Of a stretch of DNA of 64,000 bases, positions 42,556 through 54,789 are shown one piece after another (within the stretch, counting starts at the first letter, position 1; every line of letters begins with the position of its first letter). A program made the translations under genes and the position numbers. The notes beneath the pieces are model-generated. The model was not told the DNA's origin, did not search any database, and saw only the letters and a program-made list of their open reading frames with translations. The DNA is from Sorex araneus (taxonomy: Eukaryota; Chordata; Mammalia; Eulipotyphla; Soricidae). The stretch spans positions 119,936,678 to 120,000,677 of the forward strand of contig NC_073307.1 of NCBI RefSeq assembly GCF_027595985.1. The letters are read 5' to 3'.

Positions 42556-45287
42556 CAAACAAAGACACCACTAAGAAAGAAAATTACAGACCAATTTCCC
42601 TGATGAACACCGATGCGAAAATCCTCAACAAAATACTAGCAAATAGGATCCAACAACTCATCAAAAAGATCATACATCACGACCAAGTGGGATTCATTCC
42701 AGGAATGCAAGGATGGTTTAACATTCGGAAATCAATCAACATAATCCAGCATATCAACAAAAGTAAAGATAAAAACCATATGATCATATCAATAGATGCA
42801 GAGAAAGCATTTGACAAGATCCAACATCCTTTCATGATGAAAACCCTCGCCAAAATGGGGTTTGGAGGAACTTTCCTCAAGATAGTCGAAGCCATCTATC
42901 ACAAGCCTACGGCAAGCATTATCCTCAACGGGGAAAAACTAAGGGCCTTTCCTCTGAGATCAGGAACAAGACAAGGATGCCCACTCTCACCACTCCTCTT
43001 CAATATAGTACTGGAAGTACTTGCGATAGCTATTAGACAAGAAAAAGAGATTAAGGGCATCCAGATAGGAAAGGAAGAAATCAAACTCTCACTATTTGCA
43101 GACGACATGATACTATATCTAGAGAAGCCTAAAGCCTCTACTAAGAAACTCTTAGAAACAATAGACTTATACAGTAAAGTTGCAAGCTACAAAATCAATA
43201 CCCAAAAATCCATGGCCTTCATATATGCAAACAATGAGGCAGAGGAAAGGGACATGAAAAAAGCAATCCCATTCACAATCGTGCCCCAGAAAATCAAGTA
43301 CCTCGGAATCAGCTTAACCAAGGAAGTAAAAGACCTTTACAAAGAAAACTACAAAACGCTACTCCATGAAATCAAAGAGGACATGAGGAAATGGAAACAT
43401 ATACCCTGCTCGTGGATAGGGAGAATCAATGTTGTCAAAATGGCAATACTCCCTAAAGCATTATACAGATTCAACGCGATCCCTATAAGTATACCCATGA
43501 CATTCTTCAAAGAAACGGATCAAGCAATCCTAAAATTCATATGGAATAACAAACGTCCAAGGATAAACAATTCTTGGGAAAAAGACAATGGGAGGCATCA
43601 CCCTCCCCAACCTCAAACTTTACTACAAAGCAGTAACAATTAAAACAGCATGGTACTGGAACAAAGGCAGAGCTGAAGACCAATGGAACAGGGTGGAATA
43701 TCCCTACACACAACCCCAAATGTATGATCATCTAATCTTTGATAAGGGAGCAAGAGATGTGAAGTGGAGCAAGGAAAGCCTCTTTAACAAATGGTGCTGG
43801 CACAACTGGACAACCACATGCAAAAAAATGGGTTTAGACCTTGACCTGACACCATGCACAAAAGTCAGATCAAAATGGATTAAAGACCTCAACATTAGAC
43901 CACAAACCATAAGGTACATTGAAGACAAGGTCGGCAAAACCCTCCACGATATTGAAGATAAAGGTATCTTCAAAAGTGACACGGAACTAAGCAATCTAGT
44001 AAAAACAGAGATCAACAAATGGGACTACATTAAACTAAAAAGCTTCTGCACCGCAAAAGATACAGTGACCAGAATACAAAGACTATCCACAGAATGGGAA
44101 AGGATATTTACACAATACCCATCAGATAAGGGGTTGATATCAATGGTATATAAAGCACTGGTTGAACTCTACAAGAAGAAAACATCCAACCCCATCAAAA
44201 AACGGGGCGAAGAAATGAACAGAAACTTTACCAAGGAAGAAATACGAATGGCCAAAAGGCACATGAAAAAGTGCTCTACATCACTAATCATCAGAGAGAT
44301 GCAGATCAAAACAACCATGAGATACCACCTCACACCACAGAACTAGCACACATCCAAAAGAACAAAAGCAACCGCTGTTGGAGAGGATGTGGGGAGAAAG
44401 GGACCCTTCTTCACTGCTGGTGGGAATGCCGACTGGTTCAGCCCTTCTGGAAAACAATTTGGACGATTCTCAAAAAATTAGATATTGAATTCCCATTTGA
44501 CCCAGCAATACCACTGCTGGGAATATATCCCAGAGAGGCAAAAAAGTATAATCGAAATGACATCTGCACATGTATGTTCATCGCAGCACTGTTTACAATA
44601 GCCAGAATCTGGAAAAAACCCGAATGCCCCAGAACGGATGACTGGTTGAGGAAACTTTGGTACATCTATACAATGGAATACTATGCAGCTGTTAGAAAAA
44701 AGGAGGTCAAGAATTTTGTAGTTAAGTGAATGGGCATGAAAAGTTTCATGCTGAGTGAAATGAGTCAGAAAGAGAGAGACAGACATAGAAAGATTGCACT
44801 CATCTATGGTATATAGAATAACAGAGTGGGAGACTAACACCCAAGAACTGTAGAAATAAGTACCAGGAGGTTGACTCCATGGCTTCGAGGCTGGCCTCAT
44901 GTTCTGGGGAAAGGGCAACTCAGAGAAGCAATCACCAACTATATTGTAGTCGAAGGCCATGTGGGGGAAGGGAGCTGCGGGCTGAATGAGGGCTAGAGAC
45001 TGAGCACAGCGGCCACTCAACACCTTTATTGCGGGCCGTAGAAGCTAAATAGAGAGAGAGAACAGAAGGGAATGCCCTGCCACAGTGGCAGGGTGGGGTG
45101 GGGGGGAGATGGGATTGGGGAGGGTGGGAGGGACGCTGGGTTTACAGGTGGTGGAGAATGGGCACTGGTGAAGGGATGGGTTCCCGAACTTTGTATGAGG
45201 GAAATATAAGCACAAAAGTGTATAAATCTGTAACTGTACCCTCACAGTGATTCTCTAATTAAAAATAAATAAATTAAAAAAAAAAAA
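41150..45287 (+). mobile_element. 5'-truncated L1 (ORF2 relic) in the HPS5 W11-W12 intron
   Basis: Starts inside the endonuclease domain ([14 protein letters not shown] and SDHDAL motifs on the plus strand), continues through the reverse transcriptase ([20 protein letters not shown] catalytic motif at about 43100) to the Cys-rich C-terminal end (CWWECRLVQPFW), the 3'UTR and poly-A at 45287. Frameshifts near 41830, 43580 and 44340 and a nested insertion at 42432 break the frame into five pieces (41632-41838, 42150-42446, 42603-43643, 43588-44346, 44271-44729). It lies antisense to HPS5. No target duplication was obvious. Confidence 0.96.
42432..42551 (+). mobile_element. Nested L1 3'-end insertion with long poly-A
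   Basis: Only about 90 bases of L1 3' end (GCACTGGTGAAGGGATGGGT ... AACTTTCCACAATAAA) and a poly-A of about 32, flanked by the perfect target duplication AAAGCAAACAAA (42420-42431 and 42552-42563). The host ORF2 continues in frame on the other side. Confidence 0.96.
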
Positions 45288-45639
45288 GCTTCTTGCAGAG
45301 GAAAATACATGGAACATTTTATATTTAAATACCGGTGTATGACTCAAATGAATGGTTTGAGAAACAAAAAACAAAAAAACACAAAAATCAGGGCCAGGTA
45401 CAAAGAATTGGGCCTCTTGTCTTGCATGTGGCTAACCCGGGTTTGATTCCAGATGGTTCCTATGTTGGCCAGGAGTGATCCCTGAATGCAGAGCTAAGAC
45501 TAAGCCTTGAGCACCGGGCAGGTCAAGGTCCCCAAAACAAAAGCAAACAAACAAAAAAAGGAGAATAAAAACCTAAATACTCTTCTGCCCAGATTTCCCA
45601 TTTTCTAGTAGCTAAGTGGTCACACCCAGGGACTGCTCC

Positions 45640-45980
45640 TGGTGCCGTGTAGTCCCACCAATGGCCAACATCCAGAGACTTAAAACCAAGCTCCTGGAAG
45701 ACATCTTATAGCTTAGTTCTCCCTCTGGGAGAACCTGGCAAGCTACCAAAAGTTTCCTGCCCACATGGGAGAGCTTTGCAAACTCCCCATGGTGTATTCA
45801 CATGCCAAAACCAGTAACAATGCTGGGTCTCATTCCCCTGACCCTGAAAGAGCCTCTAATGTGGCATCATTGGGAAGGATGAGTAAAGAGAGGCTGCTAA
45901 AATCTCAGAACTAGGATGAATAGAGACGTTACTGAGACCACTCAAGAAATTTGATGATCAACGGGATGATGATGATGAAA
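45640..45980 (+). repeat. Old SINE of the second body type
   Basis: GGAGAACCTGGCAAGCTACC, GTGTATTCACATGCCAAAACCAG and a GATGATGATGATG end match the body of 4640-4893, with many changes. Confidence 0.6.
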
Positions 45981-46390
45981 TACTGATTTAGTAGACCTAA
46001 ACAACTAGAACCCCCACAGTAAATACACACTCCACACACATACACACTCCACACTGTTTTTCCTCTCCAGAAAAAAAAAAAAAAAGCCTCAGGGAATTAG
46101 TTCAATTCTCTGAAAACACGGGACAAACTTTGAACAAATGTACATTTCTCTAAGAGAAATCATCAGATTCTTAGAAGGCTGTGGCTCAAAAATATGTTCA
46201 GAACCATAAAAAACAAAAACGAAAACAAAAACACACACACAGAGTCATGTTTTCAATGGCATCATGCCTGACTAGGTCAGTCTCCTCCACGGCCGTTCCT
46301 GAAAATAAAGCCCAGGATGCTCTACAGGAAGAGAGCATCTCTTAGGTTTCTAGGAGCCACCAGAGCGCAGAAAGCGGACTCCCTCCATAC

Positions 46391-46510
46391 CTGGGGTTTC
46401 CCTCGTCATCCACAGTGCTGGTGCTAGGCGGAGCATCGTGGGACACAGCCAGAAGCAGCCAATCCAATCTTAAAGACTCTGGTTGTAGAAGAGACTCGAG
46501 GAAGGAAAGC
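46391..46510 (-). CDS. HPS5: HPS5 coding exon W11
   Basis: 120 nt from tctcttag|GCTTTCC to CCCCAG|gtatgg. Encodes [19 protein letters not shown] and [19 protein letters not shown]. Confidence 0.95.
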
Positions 46511-46654
46511 CTAAGAGAACAGAGGGGAAAATTCACCATTTTGATTCTAAGAAAGGGACATAAAATGCAGAGATGTGAAGACAATGTTTATAAGGGCTCA
46601 GTATAGTGAATGAAACAAAAAAGCCTTGCAACTACAAGCTGTCCAGGCGTTGGA

Positions 46655-46812
46655 CTAGAGTGGGCAGGGCACCTGCCTTGCATTCACCCCATCTGAGTTT
46701 GATCCCTGGCATCCCATATGGTCCCCCGAGCGTAGAGGAGTGATCCCCGAGCACAGAGCCAGGAATAACCCCTGAGCACCTCGGGGGGTTGTCCCAAAAC
46801 AAAAACAAAAGT
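46655..46812 (+). repeat. tRNA-headed SINE, diverged
   Basis: GGACTAGAGTGGGCAGGGCAC head and CTGGCATCCCATATGGTCCCC body. Confidence 0.75.
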
Positions 46813-46927
46813 AAACACTATGTCTAGGTGTACTGCCAAAAATCTAATTGTCTTTTAAAGAGCTGAACCTCCAGATAATAAGGAGAACACCAGAGGGGAA
46901 AATGAGAAATAAAAAATATGACAAAGA

Positions 46928-47107
46928 GGGCTGGAGCGATAGCACAGCGGGTAGGGCGTTTGCCTTGCACGCGGCCGACCTGGGTTTGATTCCCAGCATC
47001 CCATATGGTCCCCCGAGCACCGCCAGGAATAATTCCTGAGTGCATAAGCCGGGAATAACCCCTGTGCAATGCCGGGTCTGACCCAAAATGCAAAAAAAAA
47101 AAAAAAA
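46928..47107 (+). repeat. Near-consensus tRNA-headed SINE
   Basis: GGGCTGGAGCGATAGCACAG head, GCGGGTAGGGCG A-box region, GCGGCCGACCTGGGTTTGAT B-box region, and CAGCATCCCATATGGTCCCC body, with poly-A and the short target duplication GACAAAG. It is the best copy in the window for defining the family. Confidence 0.96.
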
Positions 47108-47763
47108 AGACAAAGGAAGAGTGCTGAGCAGGAGAGCCCCTGTCACACAGGTGTGAGTCCCAGCGTATCTCCGCAGGCTGAGAGGGATTCCATGGTATCT
47201 GCTGCTGCAGAACCTGGGCACTGCCAAGTATGTGAACCCCAGCACACCAGAGCCTTGAAAGTATATCCCTGTCCCCTCCCCCCATCCCTGTCATCACAAA
47301 AACAAGGAAAGGAAGGGGAAGGAGGGAAACAGCAAATGCGTATCAGAGAAGGATTGGCCACCTGGATCAATAACCAAAGGGCAGGGGAGCTGCCCACCCC
47401 AGCACAGCCACAGCAGCAAAGACTGGGGTGGGAAAGGGAGGGTGGGGACGGGCAGCTCTGGGAAGTGTGCCAGGTACTATGAATGAACTGTGTACGTTCG
47501 CCAACATCCTCCTATTTCACAGGAGGTCTCTCAATTCTACGACAGCGCATAGGAAAAAAATGGTTGGTTTATGTAAAAATTTTGTTCTTTTTCCCTTCTG
47601 GGCCATACCTGACAGAGCTCAGGGGACCATATGGGGTGCCAGGGATTGAAGCCAGGTTAGCCACATGCGAGGCAAGTGCCCTACCTGCTGTATTATCCAT
47701 CAAGCCCCCCCAAAATGCGACTTAGGGAAAGAAGAAAGTCTGTGAAGATTCTCTCCTTCTTAC

Positions 47764-47919
47764 CGCTGATCTTCAGGCCTTGATTTCACCAGACTGTCTA
47801 AATAGGCCAAAAACTGGGCAGGATGATGATGACAAAGCCGCATGATATCCGAGGGCAAAATGGATGGATAAAACTGAATTAAGGATCGAAGGGCAGATTC
47901 CCCAAACTTCTCATACAAT
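47764..47919 (-). CDS. HPS5: HPS5 coding exon W10
   Basis: 156 nt from aaatgcag|ATTG to CAGCG|gtaaga. Encodes [39 protein letters not shown] and EDQ. Confidence 0.95.
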
Positions 47920-48274
47920 CTGCATTTAGAACAAAACATGTTTTCAATTTCAGTGAGACAACATGGTCACATGATCTAAGTACAGACCAAAAATAGAATG
48001 AAATATACTAAGAAGCTGCCCAGGTAGGGTGCTTGCCTATACGTGGCGGATAGGATTTTATCCCTGGTATCCCATATTATTCCCCAAGTACTAGGTGTAA
48101 TTCCTGAAGGCAAAGCCAGGAGTAACCCCTGAGAAACACATTATGGCCCAAAAAACAAAGCAAAAATAAATAAATAAAAATAAAAAAGAAGTTGCCAACA
48201 TAAAATAATACTTAAAAGAATTTTAAAATGCAAGTGCTTTAAAACTTCAAGTGCAACAATTTAAGACAACTTAC

Positions 48275-48395
48275 CGGGCAGCATAAGCAATCAACAAAGG
48301 ACTATCAAAAGGTACCAAGTCCTCTAATAATTTTATTTGTGTTGGGAGGTCTCCTTCTTCTATCTTCAAATCTGTAGAACCGGAACGTGCCATTT
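48275..48395 (-). CDS. HPS5: HPS5 coding exon W9
   Basis: 121 nt from tttttcag|AAATGG to GCCCG|gtaagt. Encodes [19 protein letters not shown], then [20 protein letters not shown]. Confidence 0.94.
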
Positions 48396-48786
48396 CTGAA
48401 AAATAAAGCACATCCTGTTCCCGTAATCTCATGAACACATTTTTTGTTTGTTTTGGAGCCACACTCAGCGGTGCTCAGTACTTACTCCTGGACCTGCACT
48501 CAGGAATCAATACTGGTGGACTCAAGAAAACCATGTGTGGTGTCAAGGAATGAATGTGGGTTGGCAGTGTGAGCAAACGCTCTACCCACTGTACAACCTC
48601 TCCGGCCCCCACAAACATGTTTTTAATGAGGTATCTACTGTGTAGTAAGATTAAATGTTTATTAAGCATTATAAATAATGTTTATCATTTATAGTAGGAG
48701 AGACGAAAAGAGCAAAATACCAAATATAAAAACCAAATTGTGAGGCAAAACATACTGCATTTTATGACAAAGAAAAAGACATATGG

Positions 48787-48973
48787 GGGGCTGGAACGAT
48801 AGCACAGAATGTAGGGCATCTGCCTTGTACAAGGCCGACCCAGGTTCAATTCCTAGCATCCCATATGGTCCCCTGAGCACCGCCAGGAGTTAATTCCTGA
48901 GTGCATAAACCAGGAGTAACCCCTGTGCATTGCCGTGTGTAACCCCCCCACAAAAAAGAAAAAAAAAAAAAAA
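48787..48973 (+). repeat. tRNA-headed SINE
   Basis: GGGGCTGGAACGATAGCACAG head, CTAGCATCCCATATGGTCCCC body and poly-A, with AAAGACAT duplicated at both ends. Confidence 0.92.
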
Positions 48974-49057
48974 GACATTAAGGTCACTTAAGTGACTTGA
49001 AAAAATGAGCACCAGGAAAATTTATATAAGTGACCATCAAAGCCAAATTCCTCAGCA

Positions 49058-49236
49058 GGGGCTAGAGCTATAGCACAGCGGATAAGGCGTTTGCCTTGTA
49101 CACGGCCAACCCGGGTTCAATTCCCAGCATCCCATATGGTCCCCCGAGCACCACCAGGAGTAATTCCTGAGTGCAGAGTCAGAAGTAACCCCTGAGCATT
49201 GCCGTGTAACCAAAAAAGCTTAAAAAAAAAAAAAAA
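49058..49236 (+). repeat. tRNA-headed SINE
   Basis: GGGGCTAGAGCTATAGCACAG head, GGGTTCAATTCC B box and poly-A, with the target TCCTCAGCA duplicated on both sides. Confidence 0.93.
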
Positions 49237-49828
49237 TCCTCAGCATTTTTTTTTTTTAAATTCTAGAGCCATTGACCTAAACCCATCTTTGGGAACAAAA
49301 TTAATTTGATTTAAATAAGCTAAAAATATGTGAACTATTATTGAAATGGTATCAGTTACAGCAAGTCTTTCTCCAAAGGAAGGTTAGTCTTCAAGGAATA
49401 ACAAAGGTATTTAATTGGGTCATACCTGGTGATGCTCAGGGGCTACAGCTGGCTCTGTGGCTCAGGGGAGCGGATGGGGTGCTGGGGCACACACCTGGGT
49501 TGGTAGGGAGCAGAGGGAGCGCCCTGCCCACTATACTATCTCTCCAGTCCCACCAACTTATTTGAAGCGTGATAAATAAAGCGCTCATCTACGGCTGACA
49601 GTGCAGTGACAGTGCAGTGATGGTACAGTGGGTAGGGCGCTGGGCTTGTACGCGGCCAAGCCAGGTTCCATCTCAGGCATTGCATATGGTTCCCAAACAC
49701 CACCAAGAGTGAGTCCGAAGTGCAAAAACAGGGGTAAATCCTAAGCACTGCTAGATGTGACCTGCCCCACTCCCACCTCTAAATAAAGTGATCATCTAGT
49801 GAAACTACTTGTGTTAAAATATAGTTAC

Positions 49829-50454
49829 CTTTCAATCCATCAATAAAAGTGTCCCAAACACCAGGACTATTGGGGTAACTAAGCTTGATGCTCTCCTTTG
49901 CTCTTTTCAAGTCGAGGAGAAAGAAGTACTTCTTTAGGAACTGACAAGGCAGAAGTTCAGGAAAGCACTGTGGCAAAGTGGCATCCATGTGCCCAGTTGG
50001 GCTTGTGATCTCAGACTTCAGTACGTTCAATTCCAAGCACAATGTGGCCAATTCAGCCAGTTCCTTCTGAAAACTGTTCTCTATGACGCATGGAGAACAT
50101 ATTTGAAAAAGGTCAGCCACGGGCTCACTCACACTATCGTCAGATTCACTTGTGGTTTCATTAACAGCATCTTCATTGCCTCCAGGGTCCCTCTCGCCTT
50201 TTTCAGATTCACCCGAGGTTTGCACAACAGTGTCTTCAACGCCTGAAGAGTCCCTTTCTTCATCTACAATTCCATGTTTTGACTCATCAAGCAATTTCAC
50301 ATCCTGTTTCAGCTTTACCGATGAGTTGCCAGTATCTGAAATGCCTGAGGAGTCCTTCAGAGCAAATGCTTTTTCTAACTCAGAAAGCCATTTCTGCAAC
50401 ACGATTCTCCGAGAGAGAGGTTCAAATAAAACAAATGGGTCCTGTAGCTTGGTC
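49829..50454 (-). CDS. HPS5: HPS5 large coding exon W8
   Basis: 626 nt from cttatgtag|GACC to TTGAAAG|gtaact. It starts TKLQDPFVLFEPLSRRIVLQ. The middle is an acidic, Ser/Thr-rich stretch in which a roughly 20-residue unit recurs loosely (ERDSSGVEDTVVQTSGESE, then ERDPGGNEDAVNETTSESD). It ends with AELATLCLELNVL, CQFLKKYFFLLDLKRAKESI and WDTFIDGLK. The central part is the least conserved region of the family and is probably disordered. The flanking helical blocks are typical of HPS5. Confidence 0.95.
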
Positions 50455-50484
50455 CTACATAAGAGATAAGCACAAAATTTATGT

Positions 50485-50662
50485 TTTATGAAGTTGAAGT
50501 GATAGTACAAGGAGTTTGCCTTGCACGCAGCTAAACTGGGTTCAATCCCTGGCACTCCATATGGTTCCCTGAACTCACCAGGAGTGATTCCTAAGTTCAG
50601 AGTAAGGAATAAGCCCTGAAAATCACTGGGTATAGTCCAAAAACCAAATAAATATTCATTTT
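50485..50662 (+). repeat. tRNA-headed SINE, diverged
   Basis: GTTGAAGTGATAGTACAAGG head, GGGTTCAATCCCTGGCA, and CCATATGGTTCCC body, just 5' of exon W8. Confidence 0.75.
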
Positions 50663-51168
50663 ATATGTTAAAAAAATAAAACACTAACAAATTATTTCAC
50701 GCTAAATGAATCTAAGGAACACTTATCTAGAATAAATGTCACTGCTCCCCTTTCTCTTCTACCCACCCTCCCTCTTTTAGGAGGTCCCAAGATCAAACCC
50801 AGGGATACCCTCTAGCACTGATCTATACCCCAGTCTCTAATTCTTTTAATAACAATTATCTCAGCAATACAGAAAAAGATAACTTTTTGAAGAGAATTTT
50901 TTTGGGGGTCACTCTTGGCTCTGCACTCAGGAATTATATACTGATGGTGCTTAGAAGACATATGGTATGCCGGAGATTGAACCCAGGTCAGGCACATCCA
51001 AGGTAAGTGTCCTATTTGCTATACTATCTCTCCAGCTCCATTAAAAAAAAAATCAGTAATAAAAATTTCCAAATAAAACTATCCAAGCCTTGGTATCTCA
51101 GGACCACTACTACTGATTTCAAAGTCATCCCCAATATCCACAAATCCTTCTCATTCAGAAATACTCAC

Positions 51169-51243
51169 ATTGCTTCTGCTGTTGCTCTTTTAAGTTCTTG
51201 GAATTTGTCTTCTAACGGTTGACTGGTTGCTTCTTTTTTCCCC
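51169..51243 (-). CDS. HPS5: HPS5 coding exon W7
   Basis: 75 nt from tttttctag|GGGG to AAGCAAT|gtgagt. Encodes GKKEATSQPLEDKFQELKR and ATAEA. It is short and its N-terminal half is poorly conserved, but the phase fits both neighbours. Confidence 0.88.
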
Positions 51244-52391
51244 CTAGAAAAATGTGGAGAGAACCAGTCCTTTGTTAATAATTCCAAGTCCTTACTAAGT
51301 CCGAGTTAGTAATTACTTAATTTAAATTAAGTAATATTATACTTAATTTAGATACGAAAAACAGAGGAGTTAAAAATCAAGGGCTGGGACTACAGTGCTC
51401 GTCCATCAGGTAGGGTGACTGTCTTGCTTTCTGCCAACATGTTCCCAGCACCCCGTATAGTCCCTGAAGTCCTGCCCAGGAGTAACCCAAAAACAAACAA
51501 AATAAATGGCAAACAAACAAACAAACAAACAGAAACCCTCCCCAAACTGTCAAGGTCTAGAAAAAAACACCTGCAAATAACTAGAATATAGGACAATAAA
51601 AGGAACACAGAAAAAGTAGTATGAACATTGTGCTATGAAAGCATAGACAAAGTAGTATCATAACAATACAATCAAGGGAAGCTTTCCCAAGGCAGTTTTA
51701 TTGGTGTTAGGAAAAATGGGGGTAAGTCACTAAAGGAGAAGAAAGGATGTGAAGTAAAAGAGAAGGTGGCCAGTTCTCTGGTAGGATGAAAATTTATAGT
51801 GCTAATAAGAATATGGTTGAGGTGGGCTAAGGTCAAACTGAAGCTTTTCTCTTTTTCCTCCAGTTTTTGGGCCATGCCCAGCAGTGTTCAGAGATCACTA
51901 CCGGAGGGGGTTGGGGAGGATGTGGTGCTGGGGACTGAACCAGGCTTGGTTGTGGGCAAAGCAAGTGCCCTATTCCCTGAAAACTTGCTTGCTTTGTTTG
52001 CTTCCTTCGTTTTTGGTTTTGAACCCACACCTGGTGATGCTCGGGGGTTACTTCTAGCTCTGCACTCAGGAATCACCCTGGAGGTACCTGGATGCCATAT
52101 GGGGTACAGGGGCTTGAACCTGGGTTGATAGTCTGCAAGGCAAGCACCTTACCTGCAGCACTACCTCTCTGGCCCCTGAAAGTCACTTTGAATGCTATAG
52201 AAATATCTTTATTCCCCACCTCCTCCATAAAAACAATGGATTTGTGAGACACAGTACAGAGGTTAGCATGCTTGCCTTGCACACAAATAACCCCAGTTCA
52301 AATCCCTGACATAACATATGGTCCCCCAAACTGCTAGGAGTAACCCCTGAGTACTGAGCTGGAAGTAGCCCCTGAGCACAAATGGTAAAAC

Positions 52392-52646
52392 CTCTAAGCA
52401 CTGTAGCACTGTCATCCCGTTGTTCATCGATTTGCTCAAGCGGGCACCAGTAACATCTCCATTGGGAGACTTGTTGCTACTGTTTTTGGCATATCAAATA
52501 CGCCATAGGTAGCTTGCCAGGCTCTGCCGTGCAGGTGGGATATTCTTGGTAGCTTGCTGGGCTCTCCGAGTGGGATGAAAGAATCGAACCTGGGTCGGCC
52601 ACGTGCAAGGCAAATGCCCTACCTGCTGTGCTATCACTCCAGCCCA
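52392..52646 (-). repeat. Reverse SINE of the second body type
   Basis: AGCACTGTAGCACTGTCATCCC start, TCCATTGGGAGACTTGTTG, GGTAGCTTGCTGGGCTCTCC, then the reversed tRNA head (GGCCACGTGCAAGGCAAATG, GCTATCACTCCAGCCC). Confidence 0.93.
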
Positions 52647-53312
52647 AAATCTCTACATGAAATAAAACATAGATTCATTAATTTTGGAGGAAAATTCTAT
52701 TTCACCCGACTATCCAGTTACACTGGGTCTCTGGTTCTCTTAATTCTTGGGTGAGACCTACAATTACTTGCCTCTAATGCTCAGATCCCCTGGATAAGGG
52801 GATAAGACAGAGCCCAAACAGAGAAGATAATTTGTCTACGCCAAATCCGGGGCTCTGCTATAATTTTACTAAATTAAGAATAAGCTGCCAGCATATCACA
52901 GGACTATCCACGAAAAGATTCTCGTTGCAGAGGCCACAGAACATTAGTGATTTATCCAAGTCACGTGACAGAATAGAGTCAAAGTCGAGACCCTGGTCAT
53001 CCTATCATTCACCCACTGCTTCTTTAAGGTCTCGAGCAACACTGAACATATCTGGAAGGGAGGCAGGTTGTGTGGGGGCAGCGGGGAATGGGAGAGGTAA
53101 CACGACTGATGTGTTATGAATTGATGTCATTTTCCAACACTTAATTAGGGAGATTCACTTTTCTTTTATAAGCTACGTGATGTACAATCCAAACAGTTAC
53201 AGATGCACCTTCTCAGGTGTCAGTTACAGATGACAGGGCATAGTCAGCAGTATTCTGCAAACCGACAGCTGCAGGGCCTTCAAGTCACACAGATTTACAT
53301 GCAATGGCTTAC

Positions 53313-53462
53313 TCAGTAACTTCTGTTCTTCGATCGGTGGCTGCACTCACAGCCTCTTCACATGACTGCTCATCACCCCTAGATTCTGCTCGTGCTTTCA
53401 GATCAGGGCTTGCGTGAAGGGTGCCAATCTTCTCGGTAGTCTTACGCACAAAGCTAGAAACA
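53313..53462 (-). CDS. HPS5: HPS5 coding exon W6
   Basis: 150 nt from acttccag|TGTTTC to TTACTGA|gtaagc. Encodes [19 protein letters not shown] and [19 protein letters not shown]. Confidence 0.94.
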
Positions 53463-54224
53463 CTGGAAGTCAAATATCAAAAATTAATGAAAAAATCAGA
53501 ATAAAATCATGAATAATAATAATAAAAAAAGCTGAGTATTCTGTGTTGCTTGGTTCTAGGAAGACAACTTAATAAAAAGAAAGACTTCTTATAGCAACTT
53601 CCCTGATCAATATGTTTCACATAAGGCCCATGAAAAATTAACAATATAGTAAGGATTCAGCTCATCTACTGAACTTGACTCAGTGCTAAAGAAAAGGTCT
53701 TCAAACCAAAGAAAGAGAGAAAAAGGTCTTCAAAGGAGAGCAGGTAATTACCAGCTCCAAACTGGTCAGAGAAGTAACAAAGAATTTCTTCATAAAACTC
53801 AGCTTCTCACTAGTCACAACAGTCTTAACAACAAAAAATCTGTATCCAGTAAAACTCATGATATAAATAGTTACTCAAAGTCTCTCTTAAATTCAAATGC
53901 CAAAATGCCAATCCTGTTGTCATGGAATAGCTAGAAACAGTTCTAAAGACTAATCCTGAATCCAAACTGAGAGTCAAGAAGTGACTAATAATATATGAAA
54001 ACTGCTCCTATTAGTGAGAGGACAAAGCGTTTACTGCTATTGTTTTTGTGCCACATCTAGCAAAGCTGAGGGGTTGCTCCTGGCTCTGCACTCAAGGATC
54101 ACTTCTGACGGGGCTGAGGGAAGGGCCATGTAGGGTGCTAGGGATCAAACCTGGGTCAAGTGCCCAACCTGAGTCAGATGCAGTGTAACTGCTCTGTGCC
54201 CAAAAGCTGCCTTAAAAAAAAAAA

Positions 54225-54390
54225 AAAAAGTTCAGGTCACACCCAGCGATGCTCAGGGGTTACTCCTGGCTCTTCACTGAGGAATTACTCCTGGCAGTGC
54301 TTGGGGGACCATGGGATACCAGTGATCAAAGACAGGCTGAGCACGTGCAAGGCAAGTGCCTTTGCTGCTATACTTTCGATCTAGCCTCTG
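54225..54390 (-). repeat. Reverse tRNA-headed SINE
   Basis: TCAGGTCACACCCAGCGATG start, ACCATGGGATACCAGTGATC, and a diverged reversed head ending CTTTCGATCTAGCC. Confidence 0.78.
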
Positions 54391-54665
54391 AAGCTGACTT
54401 TTAAAACTTTGCTGTGATGTGAGGAAACGAGATAGGGAAGGAGGCACTTCTGTATTATTAACTCAAGGATCTAGCAACTCAGAGAAAGACAGAAGCTAAT
54501 CTTTCAATATGGAAATCCTCCAAGATGGAAAAGGAGAAGTTAGCCACTTCATACTACAGACTGAATGAGAAATAATCTAAAGACTTCCTTTTTCCGATTT
54601 AAAATATCTTTTCTTTCCCAGCACAAAAACTAGAAATAAGATTAAAATGATAAGACCAATTTTAC

Positions 54666-54789
54666 CTTTCCTTGACAGCCTGAAGGGACACAAGAGGAGA
54701 TGGAGAACGAAATGATAATGGGATGCCGAAGGGGAGGACAGTCTCACTCTTATCTGTCTCACACGTCACTGGAGCATGAGAAACACTGT
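54666..54789 (-). CDS. HPS5: HPS5 coding exon W5
   Basis: 124 nt ending GGAAAG|gtaaaa. Two acceptors are only four bases apart (attcatcag|ACAG and cagacag|TGTT). The upstream one is chosen because it alone keeps phase with W4 and gives the conserved NED-SVSHAP join. Encodes [19 protein letters not shown] and [20 protein letters not shown]. Confidence 0.92.
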
